A DNA stretch of 64,000 nt from Microcoleus sp. FACHB-68. Its GTDB lineage: Bacteria > Cyanobacteriota > Cyanobacteriia > Cyanobacteriales > Oscillatoriaceae. The notes under the pieces were generated by a model. The model saw only the letters and a program-made list of their open reading frames with translations. It was not told where the DNA came from and searched no databases. The DNA lies in contig NZ_JACJOT010000015.1 in assembly GCF_014695715.1 (NCBI RefSeq), positions 124,001 to 188,000 on the forward strand, read 5' to 3'. Each line of letters begins with the position of its first letter. Position 1 is the first letter of the stretch. Position numbers and translations under genes: made by a program. This document shows, in pieces, positions 8,252-15,226 of the stretch.

Positions 8252-9169
8252 TAAAATAATTCCTTGATCGAAAATTTGATTATTTTTATCTATTCCACTG
8301 AGCAATATGTGTGTGGGATAGATATCAATGGCGGCAAAACTTAGCTTACTGACAGAATGAGCCGTTACTTCAGAATGACCAACCGGCCTGGTTCCTGCGC
8401 CGGCACCACACGTTAAATAAGTTGTGCCTTTAACAACTTGGGTGCGTTCATAATTGTGATCATGGCCGTTGATGTAAAGACGGACGTTATATTTCTCAAA
8501 AAGAGGCCGTAAGATTTGCTTTAATTTCTTACTGCTGCCATGTAAGCCGGCAGAATAAACGGGATGATGACCAAATACAATTTTCCAAGGGGCATCGCTG
8601 GCGCTAAGTTCTTTTTCTAACCAGGGAAGTTGCGTTTTCCAATCTGCGTTGTAATTGGTATCTAACGCAAAAAATTGGATGGAATCGCGGCGAAATGTAT
8701 AGTAGCGCCCAGACATATTGAAACCGGCATATTTCACTTGAGGGGTGCCATTATCGGTGGCAATATCGTGATTGCCGAGACAGGCTTGAAATTTCACTCC
8801 TGCATCAAGCAAGGGCTGATAAGGTTTTTCAAAAACAGCCTCAATTTTTTGAATTTCACCAGTGTCGTAAATATTGTCGCCGGCAAGAATTGCTAAATCA
8901 AAGGGGTGTTGCTGATGGTAGCGAGTCATCGCCTTAGCAACAACATATTGTCCGCGAGTGCCGGTGCCGGTGTCTGCCAGGGAAACAAAGCGAAAAATTG
9001 GCCGGCTGAGGCGTAAAGAGGCGATTGTCGCCGCTTCTTCTGCAGTGGCAGTAATGGCATAGCCAGCCGCACTTTGGGCAGTGTGTCCCTGAAGGGTTTT
9101 GCCTAGCGCAGCTAACCCAAAGCCGGTGAGGCTGCTGAAAATTAGAAACTGACGGCGTGTAATGCTCAT
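8240..9169 (-). CDS. Tat-exported metallophosphoesterase (purple acid phosphatase-like)
   Basis: A 309-residue phosphatase of the calcineurin-like superfamily. The N-terminus SITRRQFLIFSS followed by a hydrophobic stretch is a twin-arginine signal, so it folds before export to the periplasm. Dimetal-site motifs appear in order: LADTGTGTRGQY near residue 63, ILAGDNIYDTG near residue 95, CLGNHDIA near residue 130, VFGHHPVYSAG near residue 197, and YINGHDHNYER near residue 232. This arrangement is closest to the tartrate-resistant/purple acid phosphatase-like group; phosphate scavenging is a reasonable inference. It overlaps the preceding response-regulator gene tail to tail. Confidence 0.92.
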   Translation of the reverse strand: MSITRRQFLIFSSLTGFGLAALGKTLQGHTAQSAAGYAITATAEEAATIASLRLSRPIFRFVSLADTGTGTRGQYVVAKAMTRYHQQHPFDLAILAGDNIYDTGEIQKIEAVFEKPYQPLLDAGVKFQACLGNHDIATDNGTPQVKYAGFNMSGRYYTFRRDSIQFFALDTNYNADWKTQLPWLEKELSASDAPWKIVFGHHPVYSAGLHGSSKKLKQILRPLFEKYNVRLYINGHDHNYERTQVVKGTTYLTCGAGAGTRPVGHSEVTAHSVSKLSFAAIDIYPTHILLSGIDKNNQIFDQGIILLNS

Positions 9170-9263
9170 GGTGGGCTAGATTTGACAATAAGACAAACGG
9201 CTAAGATATTCGATTTTACTTTCTGTGGGCTTGCCGTGCCGGGAAAGTGAGCCGGTGATAGCG

Positions 9264-9378
9264 CCTGAAAGCCACTTGAATCCCTATCAGGGATTGAAAC
9301 TTGAAAATTTTGATGGTGGCGCTGATACCCATTGGGGTAACCTTGAAATCTAGGTGAATCCCTATCAGGGATTGAAAT
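9264..9378. repeat. Two CRISPR-like 37-bp repeats with a 41-bp spacer
   Basis: Two copies at 9264-9300 and 9342-9378 share 31 of 37 bases. The shared 3' part contains the palindrome AATCCCTATCAGGGATT and ends GAAAC or GAAAT, typical of cyanobacterial CRISPR repeats. The interval of 9301-9341 is unique. With only two diverged copies and no cas genes in the window this is either a relic mini-array or a solo-repeat family. Direction of transcription is unknown. Confidence 0.5.
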
Positions 9379-9480
9379 GTTTAGGTAGTGTGCTATCGCG
9401 ATCTTTTGAAATATAAGGTAAAAGCTTAGAGTGTGGCAGGCGGATACTGGCGATCTGTCCTGAACTAAAACACAAAGCAC

Positions 9481-9576
9481 TATAGCGGTTCCCGATTAGA
9501 TGAGATACAGACTCACAGCCAAAAGGCTTTGTAATACCAAGCTCTGGGTTACCTCATTCGAGTAAGAACCGCTATA
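9481..9576 (+). mobile_element. MITE copy 1 (96 bp)
   Basis: A 96-bp element that starts TATAGCGGTTC and ends GAACCGCTATA, with imperfect terminal inverted repeats of about 24 bases. The TA at each end fits the TA target duplication of IS630/Tc1-type elements (inference). A second copy lies in inverted orientation at 10061-10156 with only four mismatches. It has no coding capacity. Confidence 0.75.
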
Positions 9577-9615
9577 AACCAATGACAGTTTCTCAAGTGC
9601 TCATTAATTGATTCG

Positions 9616-9930
9616 TCAGCATCCTAGAACCCCGTGGATCTTGTTTATCAAATCGTTCAATGCTGTTAAAGAACCACCTATAAGCGCAATATGGGCCCCT
9701 AATGTAGCAGCTATAGTCTCTAGGCTGGCTCCTGTCATAATGAGTGGTATGATTATACTAGCAGCGCCTACAAACCCAACACCCGCACTCGCAACAACCA
9801 CTCCTGAACCAGCAATTAGACTAACGATTATTCCAATTTTCCACAATGTAGGTTCGGCACAGCTACTTCCAACCTGTCCAACAACAAATTGAGTGATTTC
9901 AGGCAATGGGATAAAGTAGATAATCTCCAT
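9616..9930 (-). CDS. Small hydrophobic protein carried between two MITEs
   Basis: A 104-residue ORF starting at ATG 9930. After a short polar head with a Cys (GSSCAEPTLW), residues 30-90 are almost entirely hydrophobic and small (runs of Gly, Ala, Val, Ile), enough for two membrane helices, and the protein ends HGVLGC. The composition recalls membrane-active peptides such as bacteriocins or holins, but no motif proves that. There is only a weak ribosome-binding site. It is the only ORF in the 484 bases between two inverted MITEs. It could be spurious; the clean amphipathic composition argues for a real gene. Confidence 0.45.
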   Translation of the reverse strand: MEIIYFIPLPEITQFVVGQVGSSCAEPTLWKIGIIVSLIAGSGVVVASAGVGFVGAASIIIPLIMTGASLETIAATLGAHIALIGGSLTALNDLINKIHGVLGC

Positions 9931-10060
9931 ACTGGCTCTAAGAATTAAAACTACACTTTAGGTTTCCCACTTCATTCAAATATCTAACATTAGTTTAAAG
10001 CTGAATCATTGACTGTTCAATTTCAAGCACTGCCGCCACTAAGAACTTGCGGCATAACTA

Positions 10061-10156
10061 GATAGCGGCTCTTACTCGAATGAGGTAACCCAGAGCTTGG
10101 TATTACAAAGCCTTTTGGCTGTGAGTCTATATCTCATCTAATCGAGAACCGCTATA
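10061..10156 (-). mobile_element. MITE copy 2 (96 bp, inverted)
   Basis: The reverse complement of the 9481-9576 element with four mismatches over 96 bases. Its outer end keeps GAACCGCTATA; its inner end has mutated to GATAGCGGCTC. Together with copy 1 it makes long inverted repeats around a 484-base segment, like a composite element lacking a transposase. Confidence 0.75.
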
Positions 10157-10305
10157 TATTCTATTCGCCTAGTGACAGAAACCGGCACAAAAGGGTTTTC
10201 TGGGGATGCCGGTAAACTCTGCCACTTCAGTTGTCCGGTGCGCCCAGGTGATTTTTATCCTAGAATGCCCATAAAATGAGGGGTGAACACAGGGAAAGCG
10301 GTTCC

Positions 10306-10330
10306 TTGAATCCCTCAACGGGATTGAAAA
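10306..10330. repeat. Solo CRISPR-like palindromic repeat
   Basis: TTGAATCCCTCAACGGGATT followed by GAAAA matches the core of the 9264-9378 repeats (AATCCC...GGGATTGAAA) with a different loop. It lies 12 bases before the start codon of the next gene, so it is in its leader and could affect translation. Confidence 0.5.
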
Positions 10331-10342
10331 AAGGGAGATCAC

Positions 10343-11185
10343 ATGACCGAAAATCAGCCAAACCCCCCAGAGTCAGCACAACCTCAACCTCAAGCGCCTG
10401 CGCCCCAAGCTTCAGACGCACCGGCAGCAAAAGGGTTGCAACCCCAGAAGCCATCGTTACTCAAAACGCTCAGTATTAACACTCTGCGAGGCACAATCGG
10501 GGTGCTAGAAAAGGCGGTGGCAAAACTGGAGGCACCCCCCCCAGCACAGCCTCAGCCTTCTGTGCTGGATAAAGTTCGCCCCGTACTCCTCAGCCTCTGG
10601 AATGGCTGGGTGGTTGTGCTGGATACGATTCGCTCTTTTTTACCGGCATCCCTGAGTCAAAAGTTGCCCAACTGGGGTTTAACCGGCACAATCGCCGGAC
10701 TTCTGGCGCTGGTAATTTGGACGGGATCTGCCCTATTCTCCGAAAAACCCCCAGAAGTTGCCAAACTTCCCACCGGAGGCGTCCCCACACCCCCAGAATT
10801 GAGCGCACCCTCAGCGCCGGTGCCGGTGGAACCTGTCCCCGAACCCACGCCGGAATTAACACCAGAACAGCGTTTAATTGCATCGATTCAGCAGCAAGTT
10901 ACGGAAGTTACTACTGAATATGCCGAGGGGTTAATTCAGTCGATAGAAGCGAATTTTCAGGGCAGTCTTTTGGTGGTCAAAGTTAGTGATGATTGGTATA
11001 ACCTGAAGAATGGGCGTCAAGATAAGTTGGCGAAGGAAATGCTACAACGGGCGAAGGATTTAGATTTTAGCCGGCTGAAAATTACGGATTCTCAAAGTAT
11101 TGTGGTTGCCCGGAGTCCGGTTATTGGCCCAGATATGGTGATTTTGAAGCGACGGGTTACGAGTCCTGAATCTTTAGCGAGTTGA
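10343..11185 (+). CDS. Proline-rich single-pass membrane protein, function unknown
   Basis: A 280-residue protein. Residues 1-50 are Pro/Gln/Ala-rich and disordered; residues 50-110 are helical with another Pro-rich linker; one membrane helix (LTGTIAGLLALVIWTGSALF) lies near residues 114-133; a second Pro-rich linker follows (residues 140-175); residues 175-280 form a compact mixed domain (SIQQQVTEVTTEYAEGLIQS, then LLVVKVSDDWYNLKNGRQDKL). This looks like an anchored domain spaced from the membrane. ATG 10343 has GGGAG upstream. It resembles cyanobacteria-specific hypothetical proteins. No function can be assigned. Confidence 0.8.
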   Translation: MTENQPNPPESAQPQPQAPAPQASDAPAAKGLQPQKPSLLKTLSINTLRGTIGVLEKAVAKLEAPPPAQPQPSVLDKVRPVLLSLWNGWVVVLDTIRSFLPASLSQKLPNWGLTGTIAGLLALVIWTGSALFSEKPPEVAKLPTGGVPTPPELSAPSAPVPVEPVPEPTPELTPEQRLIASIQQQVTEVTTEYAEGLIQSIEANFQGSLLVVKVSDDWYNLKNGRQDKLAKEMLQRAKDLDFSRLKITDSQSIVVARSPVIGPDMVILKRRVTSPESLAS

Positions 11186-11192
11186 TTTTTTA

Positions 11193-11236
11193 ACCGCAGA
11201 TAAACGCAGATAAACGCAGATGATAGCGCAGATAAT
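11193..11236 (+). repeat. CGCAGATAAA short tandem repeat
   Basis: Near-decamer repeats of AACGCAGAT(A/G)A. A related stretch (ACCACAGATGCACACAGATA) lies at about 12028-12057, so two copies in the same orientation flank nanE. It is non-coding. Confidence 0.55.
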
Positions 11237-11269
11237 TGCGCGGGTGCCGGCAGGTTTCGGCAGATCAGG

Positions 11270-11968
11270 TTAGTTTAGGTTAAATAAGGCTGATTTATAC
11301 GCTTTAACCTGGAGATCAATGCCGGTGATTGCGGTGCCAACAACGACGGCATAAGCACCTAAATCAAGGGCTTGTTTTGCCATTTCTGGCGAGGCAATTC
11401 CACCTTCACAAATTGCCGGCACTCTCACCTTTTCTACGATTTCAGCAAGCAAGTTAAATCCTGGGGGTGTTTGGTTTTGAGTGATGCCGGTGTAACCATA
11501 AAGTGTCGTTCCCACAATTCCTGCGCCGGCATCTGCTGCGGCGATTGCTGCTTCAATTGCATCCACATCTGCCATCACCGGCACGTTTAATTCTTGGTTA
11601 ATCCGGTAAATTAATTCACCCACGGCTTCTGGGCGATTTCTCAAAGTTGCGTCAATCGCAATAATATCTGCGCCGGCATCTGCAATGGCTGCCGCGTGTT
11701 CAAATAGGGGCGTAATATAAACGTCATATCCCGGCACTTGTTGCTTCCACAATCCGATGATTGGAATGCCGGCACCTAAACGTTCTCGTACTGCTTTAAC
11801 GTGTGCGGGAGTATCAATTCGGATGCCGGCAGCGCCTTGATTGATCGCTGCTTGTGCCATTGCTGCAATGACTTGAGGATCGTGTAAGGGTGAGTCTGCC
11901 GGTGCTTGGCAGGACACAATTAGTCCTCGGTTAAGTAATTCTATGGGGTTTACAAAATTAGCAGACAT
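11270..11968 (-). CDS. nanE: Putative N-acetylmannosamine-6-phosphate 2-epimerase
   Basis: A TIM-barrel enzyme of about 232 residues that interconverts ManNAc-6-P and GlcNAc-6-P. NanE signatures are clear: LIVSCQAPADSPLHDP near the start, GAAGIRIDTPAHVKAVR, PIIGLWKQ, VYITPLF, ADIIAIDATLRNRP, VMADVDAIEAAIAA, GTTLYGYTG, and AICEGGIASPEMAKQAL with AYAVVVGTAITGI at the phosphate site. Length is typical. ATG 11968 is chosen over a TTG at 11986. No other sialic-acid or amino-sugar gene adjoins, so it likely serves cell-wall amino-sugar metabolism. Confidence 0.92.
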   Translation of the reverse strand: MSANFVNPIELLNRGLIVSCQAPADSPLHDPQVIAAMAQAAINQGAAGIRIDTPAHVKAVRERLGAGIPIIGLWKQQVPGYDVYITPLFEHAAAIADAGADIIAIDATLRNRPEAVGELIYRINQELNVPVMADVDAIEAAIAAADAGAGIVGTTLYGYTGITQNQTPPGFNLLAEIVEKVRVPAICEGGIASPEMAKQALDLGAYAVVVGTAITGIDLQVKAYKSALFNLN

Positions 11969-12156
11969 GGCAACAATTAGCGGCAAATATTTTTATAGTT
12001 TACCGCATTTCCTGTATTTTTTTATAAACCACAGATGCACACAGATAAACACAGATGGTTTAGAAATATTTTTAGTTTGGTAGTCGATTAAGGTTTCTAA
12101 AAGGTGATGGTTAGGAGATTGATGATTTCTCTAAGTTTTGCTTAAAAAGGTTCGTT

Positions 12157-12177
12157 GGGTGCGTAACTCACGCACCC
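12157..12177. terminator. GGGTGCGT hairpin
   Basis: GGGTGCGT (12157-12164) pairs perfectly with ACGCACCC (12170-12177) around a 5-base loop, just after the stop of the leftward secreted-protein gene. A partial relative is present at 36318-36333, so it may also be a dispersed palindrome. Confidence 0.55.
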
Positions 12178-12185
12178 GAATGATA

Positions 12186-12611
12186 TTACGGCTGAGGGGC
12201 AACTCCTTTTTCTTCCATGCAGCGCTTAAACTCGACTTCTGCTACCGTTGTTTGATCACTGTTTCCTTGTAGTGCGCCGGCAAGCCGGTCATTTCCCATT
12301 TTATCCAGGGGTTTATCTGGCTTGGCAACCTTATTTTTATTACTTTTATTCAGGTATTGTTTGCAATCTTCAACCGCATCAATTCGTTGACCCCTTGCTT
12401 GAGAAACCGCAGAGTCTCCCTGAGTCAAATCCTCCTTGGGTTGCAAGGCGGTGTGCGCCCCATCTGCGTAGTAAATATTGCTGTCAAAATTCAGATTCGG
12501 CATTGCCCACGCTGAGAAAGCCGGCAAGCTGAATAGCCAGAAGAAGCCGGCTAGCACTCCAGTCACAATGGTGCGACTAAATAACTGAAAACCTCGGTTC
12601 GGGTTAATCAT
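12186..12611 (-). CDS. Small secreted protein, function unknown
   Basis: A 141-residue protein with a Sec signal peptide (residues 1-35, hydrophobic core VTGVLAGFFWLFSLPAFSAWA). The mature part is hydrophilic with two Cys (VEDCKQYL and FKRCMEE) that could form one disulfide. ATG 12611 is preferred because AAAGGAA precedes it by eight bases; an upstream start at 12662 would put an acidic stretch before the signal peptide. I do not recognise the family. Confidence 0.75.
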   Translation of the reverse strand: MINPNRGFQLFSRTIVTGVLAGFFWLFSLPAFSAWAMPNLNFDSNIYYADGAHTALQPKEDLTQGDSAVSQARGQRIDAVEDCKQYLNKSNKNKVAKPDKPLDKMGNDRLAGALQGNSDQTTVAEVEFKRCMEEKGVAPQP

Positions 12612-12765
12612 TATCTCATTCCTTTGCTCAAAAGTTTGTGTATCCTCTGATATGTTATTCAAGCTTTAGCTCAAGCCAATGTGCCTTGAGAAAGATTTTT
12701 AATCTTCTAAAAATGAGAATGATGAGTTGCAGAGAAAAATCCCAAAATCCCAACTTCTATCAAAT

Positions 12766-12796
12766 AAAAAAAACAGAGCCGGCATTGCCGGCCCTG
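12766..12796 (-). terminator. Rho-independent terminator of ftsH
   Basis: On the minus strand CAGGGCCGGC pairs with GCCGGCTCTG around an AAT loop (10-bp stem with one G-U), followed by eight T. It lies directly downstream of the ftsH stop codon. Confidence 0.88.
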
Positions 12797-12817
12797 CTAT
12801 CTTAGAAATCGAATAAC

Positions 12818-14701
12818 TTAAACGCTAATCGGCACCTTGCCATCAGCAGATTCAGGAGAACGTACTTGATTCAACAAATCTTGCAGAATCTCGCCCTCAA
12901 TCACCTCTGTCTCTAAAATTTGAGAGGCAATTCTCTCCAGTAACTCCCGGTTGTTCTTCAAGATATTCAAAGCGTGCTCGTGGGCACTTTCTACAATTTC
13001 CTTGACCTCGCTATCAATGGCTTTTGCGGTTTCATCGCTAACCATGCGGCGGGGGTTCATTGCACCATCCCCTAGGAAGCTCGTCTGCTGCCCCTTATCA
13101 TAAGCCAGAGGGCCAAGAACCTTGCTCATTCCGTAAGCAGTCACCATCCGTTCTGCTAAGTCAGTGGCGCGTTGCAAGTCATTAGAGGCACCTGTGGTGA
13201 TGCTGCCAAAGACAACTTCTTCTGCGGAACGTCCACCCAAAAGTGTGGCAATTTGACCGCGCAATTCTGCTTCATCCATTAAGAAGCGATCTTCAGTTGG
13301 CAGTTGCAATGTGTAGCCTAAAGCTGCCATCCCACGCGGCACAATAGAGATTTTTGCAACTTTATTGCCACCTGGCATTAACGCACCGACTAAGGCGTGA
13401 CCCACTTCATGATAGGCAACAATCTTTTTCTCTTTTTCGTTGAGGACGCGGCTTTTCTTCTCTAAACCGGCAACAACGCGCTCAATGGCTTCAGCAAAGT
13501 CTTCTTGGGCAACGGTTTCGCGGCGATTACGTGCAGCAAGCAAAGCGGCTTCATTGACCAAATTTGCCAAATCTGCGCCGGCAAACCCAGGGGTGCGAGT
13601 GGCGATTGCTTTGAGGTCGATATCTGGCCCTAATTTCACTTTTTGGGCATAGATATTTAAGATCTCCAAGCGACCCGATAAATCTGGACGATCTACCAAC
13701 ACTTGCCGGTCAAACCGGCCTGGACGTAACAACGCAGGGTCAAGGGTTTCCGGACGGTTGGTTGCAGCCAGAACGATGACTGTTGCATCGCCGGCAGAAA
13801 AACCATCCATTTCTGTTAGCAACTGGTTTAAGGTTTGTTCTCGCTCATCGTTGCCGCCGTACATACCAGAACTGCTGCGGGATTTACCAATCGCATCAAG
13901 TTCATCGATAAACACAATGCAGGGCGCTTTCTTTTTCGCCTGCTCAAATAAATCGCGTACACGCGCCGCGCCGGCACCGACAAACAGTTCGACAAATTCA
14001 GATCCAGAGATGCTGAAGAAAGGCACGCCGGCTTCCCCTGCCACCGCTTTCGCTAGCAAAGTTTTACCCGTCCCAGGAGGGCCAACCAACAGCACACCCT
14101 TGGGAATTCGTGCCCCAATTTGGGTAAAGCGTTGGGGAGTTTTCAGGAATTCAACGATTTCCACTAATTCAGTTTTGGCTTCTTCTACGCCGGCGACATC
14201 AGCAAAGGTAATTTTTGCAGCTTCGCCTTCGACGTAAACTTTCGCCTTGCTTTTATTAATTGAAAGTGCGCCTTGCGGGCCACCATTGCGACCGATGAAA
14301 AACTGCCAAATCGCAACAAAAATCAGTGGCGGAACCACCCAACCTAAAATATTGCTGAACCAGCCATTTTTGGGCGGCGGTGTGGCGGCAAATTCTACGC
14401 CTTTTTCTTCAAGGCGTTTGGGTAATTCTAAATCCAGTACCGGCGTTGTCGCCAACACTGCTGGGGGTTGGTCACCTTCCGCTTTAAGCTGGTAGCGGAT
14501 TTGGTTTTGGCCCACAGAAACTCGTGCAACTTCTCCGTCTTCTACCTGATCGATAAATAAGCTGTAGGGCACCTGTGGAATTTTGGGGCCAAAAAATTGC
14601 GGCACAAATATGTTGGCCAGCAAGAACAACCCAGACACCAGTAATAGAATATTGCCAATCTGGCGAGAGCGAGGGGGTTGTGGCTTGTCTTTGATACTCA
14701 T
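12818..14701 (-). CDS. ftsH: ATP-dependent zinc metalloprotease FtsH
   Basis: A 627-residue membrane AAA protease; in cyanobacteria FtsH complexes degrade damaged photosystem and other membrane proteins. Two membrane helices (residues 15-35 and 118-137) flank a lumenal/periplasmic domain of about 80 residues. The AAA module has Walker A GPPGTGKT at 207-214, Walker [12 protein letters not shown], and the pore/SRH segment [18 protein letters not shown]. The zinc site HEVGH is near residue 430, with the third ligand Asp in the GRSAEE...ASNDLQ region. Length equals the family norm. Cyanobacteria carry four paralogues; I did not resolve which this is. It is a single gene closed by a clear terminator. 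Confidence 0.97.
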   Translation of the reverse strand: MSIKDKPQPPRSRQIGNILLLVSGLFLLANIFVPQFFGPKIPQVPYSLFIDQVEDGEVARVSVGQNQIRYQLKAEGDQPPAVLATTPVLDLELPKRLEEKGVEFAATPPPKNGWFSNILGWVVPPLIFVAIWQFFIGRNGGPQGALSINKSKAKVYVEGEAAKITFADVAGVEEAKTELVEIVEFLKTPQRFTQIGARIPKGVLLVGPPGTGKTLLAKAVAGEAGVPFFSISGSEFVELFVGAGAARVRDLFEQAKKKAPCIVFIDELDAIGKSRSSSGMYGGNDEREQTLNQLLTEMDGFSAGDATVIVLAATNRPETLDPALLRPGRFDRQVLVDRPDLSGRLEILNIYAQKVKLGPDIDLKAIATRTPGFAGADLANLVNEAALLAARNRRETVAQEDFAEAIERVVAGLEKKSRVLNEKEKKIVAYHEVGHALVGALMPGGNKVAKISIVPRGMAALGYTLQLPTEDRFLMDEAELRGQIATLLGGRSAEEVVFGSITTGASNDLQRATDLAERMVTAYGMSKVLGPLAYDKGQQTSFLGDGAMNPRRMVSDETAKAIDSEVKEIVESAHEHALNILKNNRELLERIASQILETEVIEGEILQDLLNQVRSPESADGKVPISV

Positions 14702-14860
14702 GGATGTCAGCGTTCCTTTGATTGAAGTTTGAGAAATCGTTGGGGCGGGGTGGTTGCCGAAATTTTAAGGGGTAGGAAACATATTTTTGGCTAACTGGCC
14801 CATAAAAATGAGCGGCTTTACCCGCTCTGATCGCAGTTAGCAGAACAACCTCTCAAAGCT

Positions 14861-14915
14861 GAATTAAAAATTAAAAAAATGTAACTCACCCTTTCTATTC
14901 TTTAATTTTTAATTC
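14861..14915 (-). terminator. AT-rich inverted repeat
   Basis: GAATTAAAAATTAAA (14861-14875) is the perfect complement of 14901-14915. It follows the DUF2949 stop codon on the minus strand and would form a 15-bp A-T stem, plausibly ending the kinase-DUF2949 transcript. Confidence 0.5.
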
Positions 14916-14943
14916 TTAATTTTAATCCCTCTTCAGTAAGAGA

Positions 14944-15141
14944 TTAAGCGGTTTCTAACCAGTCAAAGATTCGCTCTAATTGTTCTAGCGTTACCAGTCC
15001 ATACTGCCAAAGTACGATTGGCAGAACGTTTGAGCTTTGCTCACACTCTCGTACAGCCAGCTTAATTGCATTGGCCGGCAGGGTCAATTCTTCTTGTAAG
15101 AAGCGGATCAATCGATTTAGCCGTGCAGACACTATCTCCAT
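14944..15141 (-). CDS. DUF2949 family small protein
   Basis: A 65-residue protein matching what I recall of the cyanobacterial DUF2949 family: RLIRFLQEELTLPANAIKLA near the N-terminus and LPIVLWQYGLVTLEQLERIF near the C-terminus, which fits a small helical domain. ATG 15141 has AAAGG upstream and is preferred to GTG 15153. It lies 85 bases downstream of the hybrid histidine kinase on the same strand and could be cotranscribed. Function unknown. Confidence 0.85.
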   Translation of the reverse strand: MEIVSARLNRLIRFLQEELTLPANAIKLAVRECEQSSNVLPIVLWQYGLVTLEQLERIFDWLETA

Positions 15142-15226
15142 ATTGCCTTTCACCTTAAAGCTAATGTAACAAAAATTTATTAACTTCTACAACATTCTCT
15201 CATAATTCAGGGGAAAGCAGAGCGGC

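Noticed and set aside
9166-9480. Minus-strand ORF over the CRISPR-like repeats
   Set aside because: Its translation repeats SIPDRDS because it crosses the palindromic repeats; the composition is not protein-like.
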